From: a virus
Reading direction: 5' to 3' (one strand)
Length of the DNA: 30,162 bases
IMG/VR virus record: IMGVR_UViG_3300042474_001562
Span: 1 to 30,162 of that record
Shown: piece by piece, positions 18,644 to 26,096 of the stretch
Numbering within the stretch: the first letter of the stretch is position 1
Layout of the letters: each line of letters starts with the position of its first letter
Made by a program: the position numbers and the translations under genes
The notes under the pieces: generated by a model
Told to the model about the DNA's origin: nothing
The model's database searches: none
Seen by the model: only the letters and a program-made list of their open reading frames with translations

Positions 18644-21203
18644 ATGCCGTTTTTACATTTCCATATGTAAGTGTTAACAACACTGGATCATCATTTCTAA
18701 CTGCCATCATACTACCACCAGTTCCTGCTTGAGGTCTAGGGGCAGACGCTACTTGTTGAGGTGCCTTTTGTGGCACTTGTGATCCCATAACACTTTGAGA
18801 TAATTTAGACATACCGCTCATCATACCTTGCATCATAACAACATTTTCTGATTGCGGTTTTTCTGGAATTACTGTTGATGCTTCCATAGCTGCGAGTTTT
18901 AATTCTTGCTGCGGTCCATTTTTGTCCATTAGAGGAGTTGCTGTAGCATTTTCGGTTTTAGATGCTGCGAGTTTTAATTCTTGCTGCGGTCCATTTTTGT
19001 ACATTAGAGAAGTTGCTGTAGCATTTTCGGTTTTAGATGCTGCTACTTGCAATAAATCAGCTTTTTCTTTACTTGCTCTGCTTAACGTTCCTGCCTTTAC
19101 ATCACCGCTAGAACTTTTAAATAATTTATCATTATTTGCAATTTTATAGTCTTGTATTGCTGATACAATATCCGCATCTGACATTTTTGATGCATCTTTT
19201 CCTTCAAGAGCTTTTTCTATTAATCCAGTACTTCCTCCAAATTGAACTGAAGTACTCCAAACTGCTTCTTGTACAGCTCTGCCTGATTTAGATAAATCTA
19301 TACCAGATTTTTGTAATTTTTCCATTTGCGGATCAAAATGGGACTGTTTTATAAATTCGTGTTGAGCGTCACCAAATTTTTCGTCTTTTGACGCAACTTC
19401 TTTCCATTTTTCATTAAATTCTTTTGAACCAGCAGTTAATCCTTGGAATTCTTTTGCGTATCCAGATGAATTTAAAAATTTATTTAATGTACTTTTTTCT
19501 CCGCCAGAAGAAGCTAATTGATATGTTCCGTATGACGCGCCACCGAAATCTCCTTTTCCAGTTGAAACAGTTCCTGCTCCACTTTTACCAGATTCATATT
19601 TTTGGGATACTGCTCCTACTGCTTTGTCTATAATAGATGGTGTATATTTTCCTTTTTTATATCCACCCATCATCATATCTTGCTCTTCGCCTTTAGACGT
19701 TCCTGGGAATAATGCTTTATGTGCTTTTTCTCCCTCATCTAATGAACCTAATGATTTTCCTCCACCGAATCCCAATAATTCTGTACCTTTATCCCAAACT
19801 GATCCTACTGCTGACGCAGTTTTTTTGTACGCATCAGTCCCTTGTATCCAGTTAACTTTTTCTTCTGCTGCTTTATAAGTATCAGTCCCCTTTGCCCAAG
19901 TCAGACCTTGATCTGCGAGAGATTCGCCTTCACCAGTACCTAAAATAGCTGCAGCAGCTAATCCCCCAAAACCTCCTGCTGCATTAAAAGTTTTACTTGC
20001 TATAGACGGAATAAACCCACCAGAACCACCACCAGAACCACCACCAGAACCACCATGACTACCTTTGTGTCCAGCTCTTGCATTTTTATTTTCTGCTGTA
20101 ATATCAGCATCAATGTCTTTTCTTGCAGCTTCGCGAGACATCGAAGATATACCAACAGACATTCTATCAGCAGTTGAGTTTAATTTCGTTAATGCTTCAT
20201 AAATTTTATTTAAAATTTCAATAGCATTTGAACTGGCTAGACCACCATCCCCTGCAGTATTTCCAGCAAGTTCCCCTGAATCTCCACCTGAAGAATGTTC
20301 GATTATTTCTTCAGGAACAGCAGGTTCATCTGGTACTAATTCTCCCTGATGTTCTCCTGTTTGATGTTGGGTTGTATCTTGATGTTCTTTATCTTTTTTG
20401 CCGAATAACGATCCAACTAAATTGGAACCTAATCTTCCTATAGCTCCTGTAGCATTACCCAGAAATTCTCCACCTTTTTTAACTAAATTAGAACCAACTT
20501 CTACTGCCTTTTTACCACCTTCTTTTAATTTACTTGTAACATTACCAGCAAATTCTTTTGATGATTCCAATGCACTAGAAGCTTTTTCTTTAATTGCTTC
20601 AATACCCTTTTCAATTTTGGGTTTAAATATTTCTTTGGCATCAGAAACTTTACCTGCAACATTTTCAGCTAATTCGCTGCCTTTTGCTTTAATGGTTTCC
20701 ATACCAGATTTAAAAGTGTTAGTTGCTTTATCTGCTAATCCTTCAGTTTTTGATAATATTTTTTCTTGAATACCACCTTTAGCAGCTTTTAAGGTATCAA
20801 ACATTCCTGTAGCGATACCACCAGCTTTATCTGCTACTTTACCTGCAACTTTACCTATGGTTTCTGCTTTTGGTAAAATTTTTGATGCAGTTGATATTGC
20901 AGTTTTTCCTGCAGCAGTGGCAACTCTAGCACCAGCGGCAATTTCTCCTGTTCCTATCATTAACGAACCTGCTGTTCCTCCAGCGAATCCTGTGCTGTAT
21001 GCAACAGGATTTCGTTGTAGAGCCTCTTCGTTTGCGTTTTCTTCAGATTTTAATTCATCAGCATATTTCGTTCCTTTGACTACGCTTTTGACACCAGCAG
21101 AGATATTTTCCCCGAACCCCATAGTTGCACCTTGCCAAGCACCTCGAGCGGTATCTCCAGCAGTTTGCACCCAGTTATTTTCTTTATCTGAATTATTTGC
21201 CAT
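18642..21203 (-). CDS. Tape-measure-like tail protein with muramidase-type domain
   Basis: An 853-residue protein in the position of T4 gp29 (590 residues, tail length). Residues 1-280 are Ala/Gly/Lys-rich helices with repeated KASEL-like heptads. A low-complexity hinge follows at about 380-397 (GGSGGGSGGGSGG). Residues 530-720 form a lysozyme-like domain of the VgrG3 C-terminal type: KYESGKSGAGTVSTGKGDFG with E537, GGASYGTYQLAS, and FGDAQHEFIKQSHFDPQ. Two 25-residue repeats lie at about 724-773, and a flexible tail ends the chain. It would sit inside the tail tube and open the cell wall during DNA entry. The gp29 identity is inferred from position and composition; the muramidase domain is better supported. 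Confidence 0.75.
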   Translation of the reverse strand: MANNSDKENNWVQTAGDTARGAWQGATMGFGENISAGVKSVVKGTKYADELKSEENANEEALQRNPVAYSTGFAGGTAGSLMIGTGEIAAGARVATAAGKTAISTASKILPKAETIGKVAGKVADKAGGIATGMFDTLKAAKGGIQEKILSKTEGLADKATNTFKSGMETIKAKGSELAENVAGKVSDAKEIFKPKIEKGIEAIKEKASSALESSKEFAGNVTSKLKEGGKKAVEVGSNLVKKGGEFLGNATGAIGRLGSNLVGSLFGKKDKEHQDTTQHQTGEHQGELVPDEPAVPEEIIEHSSGGDSGELAGNTAGDGGLASSNAIEILNKIYEALTKLNSTADRMSVGISSMSREAARKDIDADITAENKNARAGHKGSHGGSGGGSGGGSGGFIPSIASKTFNAAGGFGGLAAAAILGTGEGESLADQGLTWAKGTDTYKAAEEKVNWIQGTDAYKKTASAVGSVWDKGTELLGFGGGKSLGSLDEGEKAHKALFPGTSKGEEQDMMMGGYKKGKYTPSIIDKAVGAVSQKYESGKSGAGTVSTGKGDFGGASYGTYQLASSGGEKSTLNKFLNSSGYAKEFQGLTAGSKEFNEKWKEVASKDEKFGDAQHEFIKQSHFDPQMEKLQKSGIDLSKSGRAVQEAVWSTSVQFGGSTGLIEKALEGKDASKMSDADIVSAIQDYKIANNDKLFKSSSGDVKAGTLSRASKEKADLLQVAASKTENATATSLMYKNGPQQELKLAASKTENATATPLMDKNGPQQELKLAAMEASTVIPEKPQSENVVMMQGMMSGMSKLSQSVMGSQVPQKAPQQVASAPRPQAGTGGSMMAVRNDDPVLLTLTYGNVKTA
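18889..19038 (-). repeat. Two tandem 75-bp in-frame repeats in the tape-measure gene
   Basis: Units 18889-18963 and 18964-19038 are nearly identical and encode 25 residues each (KTENATATxLMxKNGPQQEL). They lie after the muramidase domain. The high nucleotide identity indicates a recent duplication by slippage or unequal recombination. Confidence 0.9.
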
Positions 21204-21205
21204 TT

Positions 21206-21406
21206 TTAATGTTGATTCCTAATAGCTTCTTGCTGTTTACGTTTTTCTTCTTTTTCTCTAATATGTTGAACCAATAAACCTATATAAATTTCCCTTTCCC
21301 AAGGGATCATCGCTTCCAGTTCAGTTAAACTATAACCATGATGTTGCATCATAGCAAAATTAGTTTTATAATAAACTGAAAGTTTATCATTACCAAGAAT
21401 TAAGTA
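21206..21406 (-). CDS. gp51-position protein, probably read by -1 frameshift from gp26
   Basis: An open frame of 66 codons lies in the -1 frame relative to gp26 and runs from the slippery site to a TAA at 21206. Its core, MMQHHGYSLTELEAMIPWER then EIYIGLLVQHIREKEEKRKQ, matches a small conserved protein found after gp26 in T4-like phages, where gp51 (baseplate hub assembly) is usually annotated. It also recalls the C-terminal extension of tail assembly chaperones. The only internal ATGs (21352, 21349) have no ribosome site and would give 47-48 residues. Reading through the frameshift would give a 304-residue gp26 fusion. Confidence 0.7.
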   Translation of the reverse strand, partial: YLILGNDKLSVYYKTNFAMMQHHGYSLTELEAMIPWEREIYIGLLVQHIREKEEKRKQQEAIRNQH

Positions 21407-22119
21407 AAAAAATCGAAAATATCCTCAACTAAAATGTTGTGATTCATACCACATTTATTACAAGTTATATTTAATTTTTTTATAATTTTTGGTTCGTTTA
21501 AGAAGAATTGTTCTATTTTTTCGTACTTTTCTGTTGGTAAATTACCAATCCACTCAACAATCTTTTGTTGAGGAATATCTTTAGCATTATATGAAGAATT
21601 TTCATCATAGATAAAATCTACATTATTTGCAATAATCTCAAACAATTCTTTTGGTGTTGGTAATGTATCCTCTAAACCGTCAAGTTCAAATCTTTGGTGT
21701 TTTAATTTAATGCCAACATTTTCAGTAATTTCAATTATTGGAGAAACACCATTATCTAAAATTTCTAAATCGGTTAATAAATTTAATGTGTGATCCATAG
21801 TGTTGCCACATATAGTATCTTCAATTTTATTTTCGCATCTATATTTTAAATTTACAAGTTCAGATTCAGATCTGGCTCTAAGTTGATAAAATAAATATTC
21901 AACATCAGTAATTGGTAATTCTTCTTGTATATTAATATCTGTTATAATACAATTATTAATAATTTGTAATATTGCATTAATTACTGAATTTTTTTCTCCA
22001 GATTCTTTAGCCATTGTTAAAATTTTCTGTTCTTTAACTAAATATGGTCTAAATTGTATATTTTTTTTAGAAATTGGTAATTCAACAGAAAATGTTGGCA
22101 CATCAATTGTCGGTAGCAT
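21400..22119 (-). CDS. 26: Baseplate hub/assembly protein (gp26)
   Basis: A 239-residue member of the T4 baseplate gp26 family (T4 gp26 is 208 residues), needed for hub assembly. DVPTFSVELPISKKNIQFRP, then YLVKEQKILTMA, is the family N-terminus. Four Cys, C95/C104 (RCENKIEDTICG) and C220/C223 (TCNKCG), probably bind zinc. The last codons contain the T TTT TTT frameshift site, so a shorter gp26 and a longer gp26-gp51 form are expected. The gene follows gp54 by two bases within the leftward tail operon. Confidence 0.85.
   Translation of the reverse strand: MLPTIDVPTFSVELPISKKNIQFRPYLVKEQKILTMAKESGEKNSVINAILQIINNCIITDINIQEELPITDVEYLFYQLRARSESELVNLKYRCENKIEDTICGNTMDHTLNLLTDLEILDNGVSPIIEITENVGIKLKHQRFELDGLEDTLPTPKELFEIIANNVDFIYDENSSYNAKDIPQQKIVEWIGNLPTEKYEKIEQFFLNEPKIIKKLNITCNKCGMNHNILVEDIFDFFT
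21406..21412 (-). other. Programmed -1 frameshift site T TTT TTT
   Basis: In the gp26 frame the end reads GAT TTT TTT ACT TAA, a perfect X XXY YYZ heptamer two codons before the stop. GAGGA, a Shine-Dalgarno-like stimulator, ends nine bases upstream (21426-21422), close to the spacing used by dnaX. A weak 6-bp hairpin (ATAAAC/GTTTAT, 21371-21387) follows 18 bases downstream. The -1 frame is open for 66 codons. Confidence 0.75.
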
Positions 22120-22121
22120 AC

Positions 22122-22922
22122 TTATAATCCTATTCTTGTTAATCCTGATGATAATGTAAAATTAGACAACCCCAAACCTGGTAGGGTTGATCCTATTGCT
22201 AAAGGGTTTCCACTTTCTATGGCACCATTTATGGTATTTATAGTGGAGGCAGTCTTAATAGCTGTCCCTAATAATTCACCTAATGGACCTCTTGTATAGG
22301 CGCCATTACTTTCCACATGTTTAAAATCATATGTGTATTCTGTATAAGCGAATGCAACATTTAATGATTGGGCTTCGTTTTGAGCTGCCCATGAAAGGGG
22401 AATTTGATTTATTGAAATTGGAAATGCATCAATTAATGTTACTTCAACTAACGGCATTCCTGTTATCGCATAATGTGTTATTTTTATTCTTGATGCGTAT
22501 TCACTTTTATATCTAACATTATAAGTTGTTTCTATGCCAGAATTTTTTATAGTTTCTTCTCTTCCTGTGATATATGCTATCCAATTTTGAAAAAATTTTC
22601 TGGTTTTTTCATATTGTGAACCTCTGGTATAAAATGATAAATCTATATCCTTATATCCAGTCATAACTGAATGTTGTTCAGTTACCCCATATATTTTTTG
22701 GTGTACTGTAGCTGTTGATTCACCTGGAAGTTCTGCTGAATGACAAACATATCTTAAGGTATCATTATCAGCAAATTTATTAAAGTAGAACTCAACATCA
22801 AAGTATGCTGTTCTACCTATATCGTATGCTAATAACTCGCTCTTTGCTTCGCGATATTTTGAGTCATCAGTTTTCGGACCATTTCCACTCATTAACTCTT
22901 TTACTGTATCTAAAAATGACAT
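22122..22922 (-). CDS. 54: Baseplate tail tube initiator (gp54)
   Basis: A 266-residue homologue of T4 gp54 (320 residues), which sits on the baseplate hub and starts tail tube polymerisation; it shares the tube fold with gp19. The central part (YVCHSAELPGESTATVHQKI, SVMTGYKDIDLSFYTRGSQY) is typical of tube-fold proteins. The C-terminal part (VEVTLIDAFPISINQIPLSW then NVAFAYTEYTYDF) matches the gp54 end that contacts the tube. It ends in a Gly/Ser-rich helical tail. In T4, gp54 is next to gp48; here they are on opposite strands about 1.1 kb apart. Confidence 0.8.
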   Translation of the reverse strand: MSFLDTVKELMSGNGPKTDDSKYREAKSELLAYDIGRTAYFDVEFYFNKFADNDTLRYVCHSAELPGESTATVHQKIYGVTEQHSVMTGYKDIDLSFYTRGSQYEKTRKFFQNWIAYITGREETIKNSGIETTYNVRYKSEYASRIKITHYAITGMPLVEVTLIDAFPISINQIPLSWAAQNEAQSLNVAFAYTEYTYDFKHVESNGAYTRGPLGELLGTAIKTASTINTINGAIESGNPLAIGSTLPGLGLSNFTLSSGLTRIGL

Positions 22923-22934
22923 TATAGTATCCTT

Positions 22935-23540
22935 TTAAAGTGTCATATCTTGTGTTGCCATAGATTCTTTCCAAACATATTGTTTCGTTTTTTTCTTAAA
23001 TGCTTCAATAGGCAATGAAGCAGCAAACCCCCAATCTTCAGGTGGAATCAATTTTATTTCGGAACGAACGTTACTGGTTAAATATTGTTTAAAACAGGGT
23101 TCAAAAAACGAAAATTGTTGCACACCCTGTAAATTTTCGTATTTAATATTTAATCGTTCTAGTTCTCCATCTTTATACACACCTTTTGTTAATAAATTAC
23201 TTAATAAAATCATTCTTGGTTCAACAGGAAGATAATGTAAATTTAATCCTGTGAATCGATCACGTTTAATACTGGTTAATAAAATTAATGGAAATGTATC
23301 ATAATATTCTAAATTTTCTCTACCTTTTGGATTATAATGGAAAAGGTACATTTTACCAACTTCAAATTTATTTGTTGTATTTGTACCTTTTTTTAATAAT
23401 TCTTGCTGTTTTATTTTATTATTTTTTATCTCATCAGCAGTGGGTTTCTTTAAATGCTTTACTTGTTCTTTAAACCATTTTATGGCTTCAGTAACATTTT
23501 TTAAACTAAATTTGTAATCAAAATTAAGATTTAATCCCAT
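22935..23540 (-). CDS. 2: DNA end protector protein (gp2-like)
   Basis: A 201-residue protein. KFEVGKMYLFHYNPKGRENL, YYDTFPLILLTSIKRDRFTG and LNLHYLPVEPRMILLSNLL form the conserved beta-rich core that I recall in the gp2 family of T4-like phages. Gp2 binds packaged DNA ends and shields them from host RecBCD on entry. T4 gp2 is 274 residues, so this is a shorter version. The neighbouring gp4 supports the call (2-4 order in T4). The basic N-terminus (KEQVKHLKKPTADEIKNNKI) suits DNA contact. Confidence 0.7.
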   Translation of the reverse strand: MGLNLNFDYKFSLKNVTEAIKWFKEQVKHLKKPTADEIKNNKIKQQELLKKGTNTTNKFEVGKMYLFHYNPKGRENLEYYDTFPLILLTSIKRDRFTGLNLHYLPVEPRMILLSNLLTKGVYKDGELERLNIKYENLQGVQQFSFFEPCFKQYLTSNVRSEIKLIPPEDWGFAASLPIEAFKKKTKQYVWKESMATQDMTL

Positions 23541-23984
23541 TTATAATCCTAAGTCTTTTTCTGTTAAAACTTTAAATTCCCATTTACGGTCTAAACAATA
23601 TTCTCTAGCAGCTTTCCATTTTGCTTGATTTATTGCATATGTACAAACTTCAGTTATATACTGTTTTGTTATTTTCTTTTTTACTGCTGGTTCAATTGAT
23701 TGGTTATAAGGTTTAATTTCAATTAAATAAGTTTTAGTTCTACCATCAACCCCTAATATCCTTGCCCAAATATCTGGAAAATATCTATGAAATTTATTAT
23801 CGACAGGAGATTTATATGGAATAACACACTCTTCTGATGCCCATTCTAATATATTAGGGTTATCATCCATCCATTTAAATACTCTCAATTCCCAGGAACT
23901 GCGATAAACAATATTTGCAGCATTACCCCTATATTTACTCGGGTTTTTTATATTATAAATTCCTTGTTTATAATTTTTTGCCAT
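23541..23984 (-). CDS. 4: Head completion protein (gp4)
   Basis: A 147-residue homologue of T4 gp4 (150 residues), a head completion protein with an endonuclease-like fold. YRSSWELRVFKWMDDNPNIL, then EWASEECVIPYKSPVD, RYFPDIWARI and YLIEIKPYNQS show the PD-(D/E)XK-like D...E-x-K arrangement of the TnsA-type fold. The gene is the first of the leftward tail/head unit, diverging from gp48, with a late-type element at 24019-24025. Confidence 0.92.
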   Translation of the reverse strand: MAKNYKQGIYNIKNPSKYRGNAANIVYRSSWELRVFKWMDDNPNILEWASEECVIPYKSPVDNKFHRYFPDIWARILGVDGRTKTYLIEIKPYNQSIEPAVKKKITKQYITEVCTYAINQAKWKAAREYCLDRKWEFKVLTEKDLGL

Positions 23985-24009
23985 AATTTAATTTTTTACA
24001 AATTATTGA

Positions 24010-24017
24010 TATAAATA
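24010..24017 (+). promoter_or_regulatory. Late promoter TATAAATA for the gp48-gp25 operon
   Basis: A full match to the T4 late element, 37 bases before the gp48 ATG, in the gap between divergent structural operons. Confidence 0.8.
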
Positions 24018-24018
24018 G

Positions 24019-24025
24019 TATTTAG
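24019..24025 (-). promoter_or_regulatory. Possible divergent late promoter (CTAAATA) for gp4
   Basis: CTAAATA on the minus strand, 35 bases before the gp4 ATG, in the same ACTAAATAC context as at 1702. It lies directly against the plus-strand late element, so the two start sites would overlap. Confidence 0.4.
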
Positions 24026-24054
24026 TTAAAATTAAAAAATAGTTGATAAAATTT

Positions 24055-25434
24055 ATGCCAAGCCCATTACAAGATTTATATAAATCGGTAAACGATTTAC
24101 CTATATTGACATATCCTGATGATCTAGGTTCTTCTAGAAAGGGTCATTACATTTCATTTACCGTTATGGTTCCGCAAAAATCAAATTATATCGCAAATCC
24201 ATCTTCCCCAGTTTCAATTACACCACCTTCTAGTATTTCCGATTCAATTGCTTCTACAATGAATTCAATAGGAAATGCAGCAACTCAAGCTGCTTCAGCG
24301 GCTAGTTCAATCTCTAGTGTTGCAAGTGCTGTAACCGATACAATTGGGTCAGTTGCAAGTGTTGCTAATCAAGCAGTAAGCGCAGTAAATTCAGTTGTTG
24401 GTACTGCGTCTAGTGTTGTAGGATCAGTTGCTGGAATTGCGGGTGTCGCAGCAACAGCTGGTGGATCAGTTATTGGTGGTGTCACAGCAGCTACTGTTGG
24501 GATCTCTGCTGCAACAAATATTGCTTCTGGTATAGGTGATACATTAGATAGCGTTGGCCAATTTATTTCAGACCCAACAAAAGCAATTTCTGGTGTTTAT
24601 GATTCTGTAAAAAATTATCTAAATGGTGTAGATAATGCACTATCATCAGCCGAGGCTGCTATTGAAGGGTTTATGGACAATAGCGCAGAAACTTTGTATT
24701 CTCCCGCTACATCAAAAATACAAGGATTTATAAATCTTTACATGCCAGACACAGTTAATATAAATCAACAAGCTAATTATGCTGATATAGACGTAACTGA
24801 GGCGACAGGTCAACTTGGTATGGGTCAAGAAGTTATATCTCAAGGTAAAAATTACAGTTCTTTATTAGATGCAGCCGAAAAAGCAAGTAAGGAAAGTTCA
24901 GGTTTAAGCCAAACTATCAGAAATGTTGGTGCAGCGGCTCCACCTGTTGCAACAGAAATTTTGGGTAATGTTTCATCAGGGCTTGGTGTGACAGGCGGAG
25001 GTTTTACTCAATATATGTTGGGGCAAAAAAATACAGCAATAAACCCACAGATGGAAGTATTATTTACTTCTATGAATTTTAGAACATTTCAATTTGATTT
25101 TACATTTACACCAAAAAGCCCAGAAGAAGCAGCTACTGTGAGAGAGATTATTAAAATGTTTAGATATCATTCTGCTCCTGAAATTGACAATTCCGGTACA
25201 GGGAGATATTTTATTGTCCCATCTGTATTCAATATTGAATACAGATATTTAGAGCAAAGAAATGAAAATTTACATAAATTCGCACCCTGTGCATTAACTT
25301 CTGTAATGGTTGATTATGCACCGGAAGTTGGTTGGGTTGCGCATAATGATGGCATGCCAGTTAAAACACGTGTGACGTTGCAATTCAAAGAAATGGAAAT
25401 TTTAACAAAAGAACGAATTTCAGAAGGTTATTAA
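24055..25434 (+). CDS. 48: Baseplate tail tube cap (gp48)
   Basis: A 459-residue homologue of T4 gp48 (364 residues), the baseplate-tail tube junction protein. The N-terminus (DLPILTYPDDLGSSRKGHYI) and C-terminal half (SMNFRTFQFDFTFTPKSPEE, YFIVPSVFNIEYRYLEQRNE, CALTSVMVDYAPEVGW) are conserved. In between, about residues 45-210, is a long Ala/Ser/Val-rich segment (SSISSVASAVTDTIGSVASV) that accounts for the extra length. The ATG at 24055 is used; an in-frame TTG at 24043 adds four residues. No clear ribosome site is seen for either. It is the first gene of the rightward baseplate operon. Confidence 0.88.
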   Translation: MPSPLQDLYKSVNDLPILTYPDDLGSSRKGHYISFTVMVPQKSNYIANPSSPVSITPPSSISDSIASTMNSIGNAATQAASAASSISSVASAVTDTIGSVASVANQAVSAVNSVVGTASSVVGSVAGIAGVAATAGGSVIGGVTAATVGISAATNIASGIGDTLDSVGQFISDPTKAISGVYDSVKNYLNGVDNALSSAEAAIEGFMDNSAETLYSPATSKIQGFINLYMPDTVNINQQANYADIDVTEATGQLGMGQEVISQGKNYSSLLDAAEKASKESSGLSQTIRNVGAAAPPVATEILGNVSSGLGVTGGGFTQYMLGQKNTAINPQMEVLFTSMNFRTFQFDFTFTPKSPEEAATVREIIKMFRYHSAPEIDNSGTGRYFIVPSVFNIEYRYLEQRNENLHKFAPCALTSVMVDYAPEVGWVAHNDGMPVKTRVTLQFKEMEILTKERISEGY

Positions 25435-25436
25435 TT

Positions 25437-26096
25437 ATGGCAAATTTTTTCTCAAAATACCCAAAATTATTAATAAACAATCGTTTAGTTACTGATCTAA
25501 TAGCTAGAACAGCCATTAGAGATAAATATTCAGATAGATTATCTATATTTTACCCATACCAATTACAAGAAGGAGATACTCCCGAATTAATTGCATTTAA
25601 ATATTATGGTGACGCAGAAAAACATTGGATAGTGTTATTAGCAAATGATATTATCAACCCATTTTTTGATTTTCCTTTATCTTATATTGAATTCAATAAA
25701 ATGCTTGATCAAAAATATGCAGAACAAGGAGCAGCATTAAATATTACTGGTTCTGAATATGCTAGTGCGACAATCAATATAAATCCTCTTGGTTATAGAT
25801 CTCATATAACAACAACAGATAATATAAGTGGCGTTTCAACAACAGAAACAATTTATATCGATCAAAAAGCATATAATGGCGGTGTTAATGGTTACGATGA
25901 TGATACATTTAATTTTGCAGACTCAACAGCACAAGCAGATAATATTACTGTAACGATAACTAAAGAACAAATATCAATTTACGATTATGAATCGGAATTA
26001 AATGAAGCTAAACGAGAAATTAAATTGATTAGAAAAGAATATGCCAATCAACTTGAAACAGAATTAAAAGTTTTGATGAGGGAACAATATGTCTGA
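25437..26096 (+). CDS. 53: Baseplate wedge protein (gp53)
   Basis: A 219-residue homologue of T4 gp53 (196 residues), which clamps neighbouring wedges together around the hub and contains a LysM-like fold. FYPYQLQEGDTPELIAFKYY, GDAEKHWIVLLANDIINPFF and DFPLSYIEFNKML are highly typical. A C-terminal coiled coil (YDYESELNEAKREIKLIRKE) follows. It starts two bases after gp48 and overlaps the next gene by eight bases. Confidence 0.92.
   Translation: MANFFSKYPKLLINNRLVTDLIARTAIRDKYSDRLSIFYPYQLQEGDTPELIAFKYYGDAEKHWIVLLANDIINPFFDFPLSYIEFNKMLDQKYAEQGAALNITGSEYASATININPLGYRSHITTTDNISGVSTTETIYIDQKAYNGGVNGYDDDTFNFADSTAQADNITVTITKEQISIYDYESELNEAKREIKLIRKEYANQLETELKVLMREQYV

Noticed and set aside
18922-21222. 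Several plus-strand open frames
   Set aside because: Shadows of the long tape-measure gene; Pro/Ser-rich composition is the reverse reading of its Ala/Gly codons.
22235-22242. TATAAATA on the minus strand inside gp54
   Set aside because: Could serve gp26, but it lies in coding sequence and this octamer is expected by chance in AT-rich DNA; no supporting spacing.
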